A stretch of DNA of 11,412 nt, from positions 538-11,949 of the forward strand of contig DOTA01000391.1 of the NCBI GenBank assembly GCA_003513015.1, given 5' to 3'. This document shows positions 6,203 through 11,412 of the stretch, piece by piece; positions within the stretch are counted from its first letter, which is position 1, and each line of letters opens with the position of its first letter. Both the position numbers and the translations under genes were made by a program. Under the pieces are notes generated by a model, which searched no databases, was not told the DNA's origin, and saw only the letters and a program-made list of their open reading frames with translations. The stretch comes from Chloroflexota bacterium. GTDB taxonomy: Bacteria > Chloroflexota > Anaerolineae > Anaerolineales > UBA11858.

Positions 6203-6247
6203 ATGCGATGTTCAGGTGTCAAAGCCAATAAATCCTTCGAAAAATAA
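6203..6247 (+). CDS. Possible 14-aa leader peptide
   Basis: ATG 6203 opens a frame for MRCSGVKANKSFEK, stopping at TAA 6245-6247. GGAG (6189-6192) lies 10 nt upstream, a slightly long but usable Shine-Dalgarno spacing. The stop overlaps the first two bases of the terminator stem, so a ribosome finishing this frame would disturb the hairpin. The peptide has no run of one amino acid such as occurs in classic biosynthetic leader peptides. It could easily be chance; the support is position and the ribosome-binding site only. Confidence 0.3.
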   Translation: MRCSGVKANKSFEK

Positions 6248-6276
6248 AAGCACGCGCGCTCTGCGGCGTGCTTTTT
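6246..6276 (+). terminator. Intrinsic terminator / possible attenuator before the SWIM gene
   Basis: AAAAGCACGC (6246-6255) pairs with GCGTGCTTTT (6266-6275) around a 10-nt GC-rich loop, followed by one more T. The stem has six GC-rich pairs plus four A-T pairs. It may end transcription of the GNAT-endonuclease V operon and of the promoter at 6148-6176. Confidence 0.75.
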
Positions 6277-6306
6277 GCGATTAAAAACCAAAAAAAGGAG
6301 CTTAAA

Positions 6307-6552
6307 ATGGATTCTGGGATGATCGGTAAGATTGAAAAAGCCAAGCGCTACGCTGAAGAGCGCGACCGGGTGGAATTTGGAGCCTTTACGGTAACTTTTG
6401 ATGGGGCCAATAACCCGCATACCGTACAGTTCAACAGTGGCAAGTGGCAGTGCGATTGCTCTTATTTTCAAACCCGGGGCTGGTGCAGCCATACGCGTGC
6501 GCTGGAGATCATCCTTGAAGGCATGCTGCCAGAGACTCCTGTAGAAGACTAA
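6307..6552 (+). CDS. Small SWIM zinc-finger protein
   Basis: This 81-aa protein is little more than a SWIM domain (PF04434). The zinc motif CxCx(8)CxH is C49-D-C51, C60-S-H62, within WQCDCSYFQTRGWCSHTRALE. SWIM domains bind DNA or protein partners; they occur next to SWI2/SNF2 helicases and in MuDR-type transposases, but here the domain stands alone. The first 30 residues are charged (KIEKAKRYAEERDRVEF) and probably helical. ATG 6307 has an excellent ribosome-binding site, AAAGGAG at 6294-6300 with a 6-nt spacer. Earlier in-frame starts fall inside the terminator hairpin and are unlikely. No promoter fits between hairpin and gene, so expression depends on read-through. A partner cannot be named from this context. 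Confidence 0.88.
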   Translation: MDSGMIGKIEKAKRYAEERDRVEFGAFTVTFDGANNPHTVQFNSGKWQCDCSYFQTRGWCSHTRALEIILEGMLPETPVED

Positions 6553-6570
6553 AGCCCAACATTAAAATGG

Positions 6571-6610
6571 AAAACGCCTCTCCCCCATAACAGGACTGGA
6601 GGGGCGTTTT
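6571..6610 (+). terminator. Intrinsic terminator after the SWIM gene
   Basis: 6571-6583 (AAAACGCCTCTCC) pairs with 6598-6610 (GGAGGGGCGTTTT) in a 13-bp stem with one G-U pair and a 14-nt loop. The T-run is the end of the stem plus TTT at 6613-6615. It begins 18 nt after the SWIM stop and abuts the birA promoter. Confidence 0.8.
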
Positions 6611-6627
6611 GGTTTCTGGGCAGATGT

Positions 6628-6636
6628 TGATATAAT
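6628..6636 (+). promoter_or_regulatory. Predicted extended -10 promoter of birA, giving a near-leaderless mRNA
   Basis: TGATATAAT (6628-6636) is a perfect extended -10 element. The -35 position (about 6608-6613, TTTGGT) is weak and lies in the tail of the preceding terminator. Transcription would start near 6643, only about 4 nt before ATG 6647, and no Shine-Dalgarno sequence is present. Confidence 0.6.
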
Positions 6637-6646
6637 TTCAGCAGAG

Positions 6647-7507
6647 ATGAACCAACAAATTTTGGAAACGCAATTACAAGACCTGGCTCTGGGGGGCTTA
6701 CGTTATTTCGAATCCGTCGGTTCCACCAATGATGAAGCTGCCAATTGGATCAAAGCAGATTGCCCTGATTTGGCATTGGTGATCACTAATGAGCAAAACG
6801 CAGGGCGCGGGCGGGGCGGGCGCAAGTGGTTTAGCCCGGCGGGTTCGGCGCTGGCCTTCAGCCTGGTGCTGCGCGCCGAAGATCAGATCAATTTGCTGCT
6901 CAAATATCAAAACACGGCCCGTCTAAACGGCCTGGGGGCGCTGGCAGTTTGTGGGGCTTTGCAAGCAAAATTTGGGCTACCCGCGCGGATCAAATGGCCC
7001 AATGATGTGCTCATCGCGGGCCAAAAAGTGGCGGGCGTGTTGGCCGAGGCTCATTGGCTGGGCAGCGAGTTGACCGCGGTAGTGTTGGGGATTGGGGTAA
7101 ACGTTTCACCCGCCTCCGTACCAGCGGACGATTGGGATACGCTCAACCCGCATCCTTTCCCCGCCACCTGTGTGGAAACAGCCCTGGGAAGGCCTGTGGA
7201 TCGCTGGGAACTGCTCCACGCCCTATTGGCGGAACTCCTCAAATGGCGCAAACGGCTCTCTGAGCAGGCATTTTTGCAAGCCTGGGAAGCTAATTTGGCG
7301 TTGCGCGAGCAATGGGTTCAGGTGATCGATCCGGGGATGGTGAGCAGCACGAAGACAGGCCGGATACTCGCCCTGGGAGAAGATGGTTCTCTGCGATTAC
7401 AGAGCGAATCCGGAGAAGTGATGGATCTACGGGCGGGTGAAATTCATCCGTCTGATCCCCCATTAGGTGGATTTCGCCTGCGCCCGGTTGACAGACCAGA
7501 AAAATAG
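6647..7507 (+). CDS. birA: Biotin--[acetyl-CoA-carboxylase] ligase, monofunctional
   Basis: This 286-aa enzyme activates biotin with ATP to biotinyl-5'-AMP and attaches it to the lysine of biotin carboxyl carrier proteins. Motifs in order are STN (26-28), the biotinyl-AMP loop GRGRGGRKW (53-61), KWPND (116-120) with the following KVAGVLAE (127-134), and LGIGVNV (147-153). A C-terminal SH3-like domain occupies about 232-268. There is no N-terminal winged helix, so this is a group I ligase without the DNA-binding repressor function of E. coli BirA. The start at 6647 fits the promoter and places the catalytic domain near the N-terminus. The end of the gene contains the -35 box of the next promoter. 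No biotin or carboxylase genes are nearby. Confidence 0.95.
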   Translation: MNQQILETQLQDLALGGLRYFESVGSTNDEAANWIKADCPDLALVITNEQNAGRGRGGRKWFSPAGSALAFSLVLRAEDQINLLLKYQNTARLNGLGALAVCGALQAKFGLPARIKWPNDVLIAGQKVAGVLAEAHWLGSELTAVVLGIGVNVSPASVPADDWDTLNPHPFPATCVETALGRPVDRWELLHALLAELLKWRKRLSEQAFLQAWEANLALREQWVQVIDPGMVSSTKTGRILALGEDGSLRLQSESGEVMDLRAGEIHPSDPPLGGFRLRPVDRPEK

Positions 7508-7515
7508 ACTAAACT
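7488..7515 (+). promoter_or_regulatory. Predicted promoter of the small membrane protein gene
   Basis: TTGACA (7488-7493, perfect) lies in the last codons of birA. A 16-nt spacer leads to TAAACT (7510-7515, 4 of 6). Transcription would start near 7522, about 27 nt before ATG 7549, leaving room for the GGAGG ribosome-binding site. Confidence 0.5.
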
Positions 7516-7548
7516 TGCGATAGCGACCTTGATGGCCCGGAGGTAAAT

Positions 7549-7761
7549 ATGCTTGACGATTTGCGCGATAGCGCCGGATTTGAAGAAGAAGAGAAAGATT
7601 ACAATTATCAGGAAGCCCCCGCTCCCGCAGCGGCGCAGAAACAGTTGCTGGGAATGACGCCTGTCCAGCGTTTTGTGATCGCCTTTATGATTTTTATGAT
7701 GGTCTGCATTTTGGGATCATTTTTCTTGTTGATCACGGAAACCATCTGGTTGCCCGTGTAG
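7549..7761 (+). CDS. Small acidic single-pass membrane protein, unknown function
   Basis: This 70-aa protein has an excellent ribosome-binding site, GGAGG at 7539-7543 with a 5-nt spacer. Residues 1-20 are strongly acidic (EEEEKDYNY), 21-31 are Ala/Pro-rich, and 42-63 form one transmembrane helix (FVIAFMIFMMVCILGSFFLLIT), leaving a short tail. The GMTPVQRF segment just before the helix looks like a membrane-interface motif; similar small proteins are, from memory, frequent in Anaerolineae, but I know no function. It has its own promoter and a strong terminator, so it looks like a real, independently expressed gene. A role in anchoring or modulating a membrane complex would be a guess. Confidence 0.8.
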   Translation: MLDDLRDSAGFEEEEKDYNYQEAPAPAAAQKQLLGMTPVQRFVIAFMIFMMVCILGSFFLLITETIWLPV

Positions 7762-7776
7762 TTGATTCCGATATAT

Positions 7777-7816
7777 AAAAGCCGGGAGGTGTGGAAAAGC
7801 ACACCTCCCGGCTTTT
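7777..7816. terminator. Bidirectional intrinsic terminator between the small membrane protein gene and gyrA
   Basis: AAAAGCCGGGAGGTGTG (7777-7793) and CACACCTCCCGGCTTTT (7800-7816) form a perfect 17-bp stem with the 6-nt loop GAAAAG. A-runs and T-runs flank it on both strands. It lies 15 nt after the plus-strand stop and 16 nt beyond the stop of gyrA. Confidence 0.95.
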
Positions 7817-7832
7817 GGGTTAATCCGTTTTT

Positions 7833-10358
7833 TTATTTTTCTTGGCCGTTGCTATGCTCGTTCCCGTTGCCGTCTTCATTCCCGTTTTCGTCTTCGCTAG
7901 CCCCCACGCTCCGCAGATCGGCCGCCGAGAAACGGGCCATCGTGGCAACCGCATCGCCTTCTTGCATATCCATCACCCGCACGCCGCGCGTGGCCCGGCC
8001 TAGCTGGGCGATACTGTTGGCTATGGTGCGCATCACAATTCCGCCGGTTGAAATCAGGGTAATTTCATCATCATTCGGTTGGACGACGCGGGCGACCGCG
8101 ATTTTTCCGACTACTGAAATGGCGTCTCGATCCAGGGTGAGGATGCCCATTGTAGCCCGGCCTTTGGCAGTGTATTCATCCAGAGAGGTGCGTTTTCCGT
8201 ACCCTTTGGTGGTTACCACCAGCAAATCACCGCCCGGCTCGATAACTTCCATCCCGATGACTTGATCGTGATCCTTCAAACTGATCCCGGTCACCCCGGT
8301 GGCTGGACGTCCTTGAGGGCGAACCGAGTTCTCAGAAAAGCGCAAAGCCTGCCCTTGCTCGGTAATGATGATAACTTCCTCATTACCTTTGGTCAGGCGC
8401 ACCCAGCCAAGCGAGTCTCCGTCCAATAAGCCAATCGCAATCAAGCCCGAAGGTCGCACCGCAGCAAACTCTGAGAGGATTACGCGCTTGACACGTCCGT
8501 TTTGGGTAGCCATGGTGCAATAACTGGCATCATCAAAGCTGGGTACCGGCACCGCGGCCGTGATGGTTTCCCGCGGCCCCAAAGAGAGTATGTTAACGAT
8601 CGGAATACCACGGGCAGTGCGCCCCGCATCCGGAATTTGGTAGGCCTTTTCAGAATACACCTTGCCCTGATCGGAGAAGAACAGGATGGTATCGAGAGTG
8701 CGGGCAGGTAGCAGCATCAGAACTTCATCTTCATCGCGGGTGGTGTGCCCTTTGACGCCCTTGCCGCCGCGTTTTTGGGAGCGGTATGTTTTGGCGGCGA
8801 CGCGCTTGATATAACCACGCTCGGTAATGCTGATAAGGGTGGCTTCATCCGCGACTAGATCTTCTTCGTTCAGGTCACCCGTGGCATCAGCAGCGATGCG
8901 CGTGCGGCGGTCATCGCCATATTTCTCGGCCACTTCAGTGAGGTCTTCTTTGATGAGATTGAGCACCTTACTAGGATTTGCCAGTAAATCTTCCAGGTAG
9001 TCGATGTGTTGTTTCAGTTCACGGTGCTCATCTTCGATTTTTTGGCGTTCCAGGGCGGCCAAGCGGCGCAATTGCATATCCAAAATGGCCTGCGCCTGAA
9101 CATCACTCAAGCCAAAACGGGTGATCAAACGCTCTTTGGCGGTTTCCACATCGGGCGATTGGCGAATGGTCTGGATAACATCATCCAGGTTTGCCAGGGC
9201 AATCAGCAAACCTTCGAGGATATGGGCGCGGGCGCGGGCTTTCTCCAGTTCAAACTGGGTACGGCGGGTGATCACATCCAAGCGGTGTTCGATGTAGATG
9301 TGCAGGGCGCGCTTGAGCGTAAGCAAACGCGGTTCGCCGTTAATCAGGGCCAATAATTGAGCACCAAAAGTGGATTGCAGGGGGGTGTATTTGTAAAGTT
9401 GATTTATCACTTTACGGGGCTGCGCCCCGCGCTTGAGTTCGATGATGATGCTCATCCCGCGCCGGTCTGATTCATCACGCAGGTCGGAGATGGCATCGAT
9501 CTTGCCACTGCGAGCCAATTCGGCGATGCGCTCGATCAAGGTGGTTTTGTTGAGTTGGTAGGGAATTTCGGTGATGACAATGCGGTAGCGACCAGTGTTC
9601 ATCTCTTCAACATGCGCCAAACCACGGATCACGATCTTGCCCCGGCCAGTGCCATAGGCCTGGCGAATCCCCTCGGATCCGACGATCACCCCTCCCGTCG
9701 GAAAATCCGGGCCAGGGATGAATTTCATCAAATCTTCGATAGAAACATCATCCACATCCTCATAATGGTCAATCAAATAAATCAGGGCGTTCACCAGTTC
9801 TTTGAGGTTGTGCGAGGGGATGTTGGTTGCCATGCCCACGGCGATGCCCTGCGATCCGTTGAGCAGCAGATTCGGCAGGCGGGCGGGGAGAACAGTAGGC
9901 TCTTGCAGTGAGCCATCGAAGTTTTCGCCAAAATCGATGGTATCTTTTTCGATGTCGGCCAAAATTTCTTCGGCCATTTTGTTGAGACGGGCCTCGGTGT
10001 AACGCATGGCCGCGGGAGAGTCGCCATCAATCGAGCCAAAGTTACCTTGCCCATCGACCAGCATGTAGCGCATCGAAAAATCCTGCGCCATACGAGCCAT
10101 GGCATCGTAAACAGCCGAGTCACCGTGAGGGTGGTACTTGCCCAGCACTTCACCAACGATACGGGCTGATTTTTTGTAGGGGGCATTAGAACGCATGCCT
10201 AAATCGTGCATGGCGTACAAAATGCGGCGATGCACCGGTTTGAGACCATCACGGGCATCGGGGAGCGCACGCGCTACGATCACACTCATGGCGTAATCGA
10301 GGTAGGCCGAACGCATTTGCTCGTCGATATCTACGGATTGAACCGTGCCAATTTCCAT
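7833..10358 (-). CDS. gyrA: DNA gyrase subunit A
   Basis: From ATG 10358 ([15 protein letters not shown]...) the product is 841 aa, normal for GyrA. With GyrB it introduces negative supercoils using ATP. The breakage-reunion domain has the catalytic tyrosine Y120 ([10 protein letters not shown]) and the quinolone-resistance region [17 protein letters not shown], with the sensitive-type residues S81 and D85. A GyrA box QKRGGKG at 528-534 (consensus QRRGGKG) marks gyrase rather than topoisomerase IV ParC. It opens the six-bladed DNA-wrapping domain. AAAGGCGG (10374-10367) lies 8 nt before the start; a longer frame from 10424 has no such site and would overlap the leader hairpin. The last 22 residues are an acidic Gly/Asn/Glu tail with a hexapeptide repeat. 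gyrB is not adjacent. Confidence 0.98.
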   Translation of the reverse strand: MEIGTVQSVDIDEQMRSAYLDYAMSVIVARALPDARDGLKPVHRRILYAMHDLGMRSNAPYKKSARIVGEVLGKYHPHGDSAVYDAMARMAQDFSMRYMLVDGQGNFGSIDGDSPAAMRYTEARLNKMAEEILADIEKDTIDFGENFDGSLQEPTVLPARLPNLLLNGSQGIAVGMATNIPSHNLKELVNALIYLIDHYEDVDDVSIEDLMKFIPGPDFPTGGVIVGSEGIRQAYGTGRGKIVIRGLAHVEEMNTGRYRIVITEIPYQLNKTTLIERIAELARSGKIDAISDLRDESDRRGMSIIIELKRGAQPRKVINQLYKYTPLQSTFGAQLLALINGEPRLLTLKRALHIYIEHRLDVITRRTQFELEKARARAHILEGLLIALANLDDVIQTIRQSPDVETAKERLITRFGLSDVQAQAILDMQLRRLAALERQKIEDEHRELKQHIDYLEDLLANPSKVLNLIKEDLTEVAEKYGDDRRTRIAADATGDLNEEDLVADEATLISITERGYIKRVAAKTYRSQKRGGKGVKGHTTRDEDEVLMLLPARTLDTILFFSDQGKVYSEKAYQIPDAGRTARGIPIVNILSLGPRETITAAVPVPSFDDASYCTMATQNGRVKRVILSEFAAVRPSGLIAIGLLDGDSLGWVRLTKGNEEVIIITEQGQALRFSENSVRPQGRPATGVTGISLKDHDQVIGMEVIEPGGDLLVVTTKGYGKRTSLDEYTAKGRATMGILTLDRDAISVVGKIAVARVVQPNDDEITLISTGGIVMRTIANSIAQLGRATRGVRVMDMQEGDAVATMARFSAADLRSVGASEDENGNEDGNGNEHSNGQEK
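7842..7895. repeat. Three 18-nt tandem units encoding the GyrA tail
   Basis: Units 7842-7859, 7860-7877 and 7878-7895 encode EHSNGQ, EDGNGN and EDENGN (read on the minus strand). The last two units agree at 15 of 18 bases; the first is more diverged. The pattern suggests tandem duplication at the 3' end of gyrA. Confidence 0.7.
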
Positions 10359-10400
10359 AAAAAATTCCGCCTTTAAAAGGGATAAAATACGCAAAAAAGA

Positions 10401-10423
10401 TGTGCGCGAACGACCAGCGCACA
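10401..10423 (-). terminator. Hairpin with T-run: terminator of copD-like gene or gyrA leader attenuator
   Basis: TGTGCGC (10401-10407) and GCGCACA (10417-10423) form a perfect 7-bp stem with a 9-nt loop. On the minus strand it is followed by TCTTTTTTG. As a terminator it would end the copD-like transcript about 50 nt past its stop. It also lies at the predicted 5' end of the gyrA mRNA, where it could act as a 5' stabilising hairpin or attenuator. Confidence 0.6.
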
Positions 10424-10429
10424 AGCCCT

Positions 10430-10435
10430 ATTATA
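10430..10435 (-). promoter_or_regulatory. gyrA: Predicted -10 box of the gyrA promoter
   Basis: A perfect TATAAT is read on the minus strand, followed by the GC-rich discriminator AGGGCT. No recognisable -35 box lies 16-18 nt upstream. Transcription would begin near 10423, leaving a leader of about 65 nt before ATG 10358. Confidence 0.5.
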
Positions 10436-10471
10436 CCCGAGACCCGCTAAAATTACCGCTTGTTTCCTATA

Positions 10472-10978
10472 TTATGTTGAACGGGCGATCGCCGTTAGCA
10501 ACAAAACAAAGACCCCTAAAAAGAAATTCAATCGAAGTAAAAATATTTCTCGTTTTTGCAGGCTTTCGAGGTCGGCGGCCTCTTTGCCGTGGGATTTTAG
10601 GAGGGCAGCGCGGCGCAAAGCTGGCAGCAACCCCCAGGTGATGTAGCTGCTCACCACCAACATCAGGCCAAACAAAAGATGTTTTATCAGAATGGCGCTG
10701 GCCCATACTCCATCAATGGTTAGAAAACCCCCATAATTTGGATTGGAACTCATTTGCAGCATGCCGCTGGCCAGCAGCAAAATTACGCTGAACCAGCCCA
10801 AGGGATCAAGGCGTTTTTGCAAGGCTACTAAAAAGTCGGCATAAGCTTGGGGATCAAGTGCTTTGCGGGCCGCGGGCAACACCAGGAGCGTTAAAGCAGC
10901 CAGGCCACCAATCCAAAGGACGGTGGCCAGCATGTGCATCCAATATGCAATCGAGAGCGCCCAAACGGGTGTGCTCAT
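10472..10978 (-). CDS. CopD-like four-helix integral membrane protein
   Basis: From ATG 10978 (MSTPVWALSIAYW...) the product is 168 aa with four hydrophobic helices near residues 7-34, 60-80, 95-120 and 147-166. The first has WMHMLATVLWIGGLAALTLLVLPA and the third has KHLLFGLMLVV followed by LLPALRRA. This arrangement of a His and WIGG in helix 1 and a His in helix 3 resembles the CopD domain (PF05425), found in copper-transport and heme-linked membrane proteins. The substrate is not known and copper handling is only inferred. The start ATG overlaps the TGA of the upstream gene as ATGA, so translation is probably coupled; an ATG 12 nt earlier is possible but lies inside that gene. No strong Shine-Dalgarno sequence is seen. 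Confidence 0.72.
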   Translation of the reverse strand: MSTPVWALSIAYWMHMLATVLWIGGLAALTLLVLPAARKALDPQAYADFLVALQKRLDPLGWFSVILLLASGMLQMSSNPNYGGFLTIDGVWASAILIKHLLFGLMLVVSSYITWGLLPALRRAALLKSHGKEAADLESLQKREIFLLRLNFFLGVFVLLLTAIARST

Positions 10979-11412
10979 TGTCCGTTGCACTTATCCGAGG
11001 CGTTTTCGCGCGCATCTCGATAGGTTTGATCGCCGGAGGCTTCCCAGGCGGCGTTATATTGGGCTTCGGCATCACAGTACTTTCCCTGGGTCTCAAACCA
11101 CTGACCATAACCAGCCAGGGCTTCAATATAACGCTGAGAGGCTGTCCAACCCGTGCCATCTTGCATATTAGGATATTGCGGTGCGACCTGACTAAAATAA
11201 TAGATCGCTTGCGCCCAATCAATTCCCCAGAAACTAGCACCCGTGATGTAGTAACGCGCCCAGGTGCGGTAACCGTTAGCTTCAGTATCCAAAACGCCAA
11301 ACTGCTCCGCCAGGGTCAGATCATAGATGCCGCTTTCCAGGTTGCCCGTACCAATATTCTGCGCGCCGCGGTTGCGAAACGCCACAAAGAACAAGCCATC
11401 GATATCAATCGC
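10975..11412 (-). CDS. TPR-like repeat protein, C-terminal part (partial)
   Basis: The frame is open to the right edge of the window and ends at TGA 10977-10975; 145 residues are visible. They are rich in Tyr, Trp, Ala and Gln and have helix pairs spaced like tetratricopeptide repeats, for example GYRTWARYYITG, RYIEALAGYGQWFETQGKY and AEAQYNAAWEASGDQTYRDA. The last of these has the A/Y/A and G/Y spacing of a TPR. Such domains are protein-binding scaffolds; the N-terminal part that would show location or enzymatic function is missing. There is a single Cys near the end (DKCNGQ). The gene is upstream of, and overlaps, the copD-like gene, so the two form an operon whose promoter is outside the window. 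Confidence 0.65.
   Translation of the reverse strand, partial: AIDIDGLFFVAFRNRGAQNIGTGNLESGIYDLTLAEQFGVLDTEANGYRTWARYYITGASFWGIDWAQAIYYFSQVAPQYPNMQDGTGWTASQRYIEALAGYGQWFETQGKYCDAEAQYNAAWEASGDQTYRDARENASDKCNGQ

Larger units (their letters stand above)
6183..6276 (+). ncRNA. Candidate leader RNA or small RNA ending at an intrinsic terminator
   Basis: The predicted transcript starts near 6183 and ends at the terminator 6246-6276, giving about 94 nt. It could be a leader that attenuates the SWIM gene, since that gene starts 30 nt after the hairpin with no room for a separate promoter. It could instead be a free small RNA or a mini-mRNA for the 14-codon frame at 6203-6247. I do not recognise it as a known riboswitch class. 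Boundaries are approximate. Confidence 0.4.

Noticed and set aside
10359..10424. N-terminal extension of GyrA by 22 residues
   Set aside because: The GyrA family starts near MEIGTVQSV, a ribosome-binding site precedes 10358, and the extension would cover the leader hairpin.
10484..10493. GGCGATCGCC, containing the cyanobacterial HIP1 octamer GCGATCGC
   Set aside because: A single copy inside the end of the copD-like gene; HIP1 is meaningful only when highly repeated, and the gene content does not suggest a cyanobacterium.
1..11412. Defence island, prophage, transposon or CRISPR content
   Set aside because: All genes are chromosomal housekeeping or envelope types with uniform composition; no integrase, transposase, terminal repeats or spaced direct repeats were seen.

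Overview
The window most likely comes from a member of the Chloroflexota, probably class Anaerolineae. This is inferred from style: a membrane protein with a long Thr/Pro/Ala-rich linker, a membrane-anchored LysM plus M23 peptidase, a small acidic single-pass membrane protein and moderate-to-high GC. No rRNA or other phylogenetic marker beyond gyrA is present, so the assignment is tentative. There is no insertion sequence, phage gene, tRNA, rRNA or CRISPR array. This is compact chromosomal housekeeping DNA, with genes separated by short gaps full of promoters and hairpins.

Layout. Bases 1-89 are the tail of a sensor histidine kinase. Then, on the plus strand, come a TerC-family membrane protein (211-990), a LysM/M23 cell-wall peptidase (1059-2180) and a YjbQ/UPF0047 protein (2254-2733). 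A strong bidirectional terminator (2737-2764) separates these from a minus-strand DUF389 membrane protein (2775-4349) that carries a PT-rich linker and an SH3b-like domain. A divergent promoter region (4350-4467) serves DUF389 and a plus-strand pair, a double-GNAT acetyltransferase (4468-5439) and endonuclease V (5444-6151), which are 4 nt apart. Next comes a leader region with a very good sigma70 promoter, a 14-codon reading frame and an intrinsic terminator, followed by a small SWIM zinc-finger protein (6307-6552). Then come a monofunctional biotin-protein ligase (6647-7507) and a 70-aa membrane protein (7549-7761). A second bidirectional terminator (7777-7816) separates these from minus-strand gyrA (7833-10358). 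Upstream of gyrA, also on the minus strand, are a CopD-like four-helix membrane protein (10472-10978) and the end of a TPR-like protein that runs off the window (10975-11412); these two overlap by ATGA.

The genes do not form one pathway. They cover envelope and metal handling (TerC, M23, DUF389, CopD), DNA maintenance (endonuclease V, GyrA) and cofactor attachment (BirA). The most interesting parts are regulatory. These are a possible attenuator or small RNA upstream of the SWIM gene with a dyad in its promoter spacer, two genes whose promoters predict nearly leaderless mRNAs (DUF389 and birA), a hairpin with a T-run at the predicted 5' end of the gyrA transcript, and a 12-bp inverted repeat with a G8 tract at the start of the yjbQ-like gene. 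The clearest protein oddities are the DUF389-SH3b architecture and a hexapeptide repeat at the GyrA C-terminus. I see no clear new defence or mobile system.
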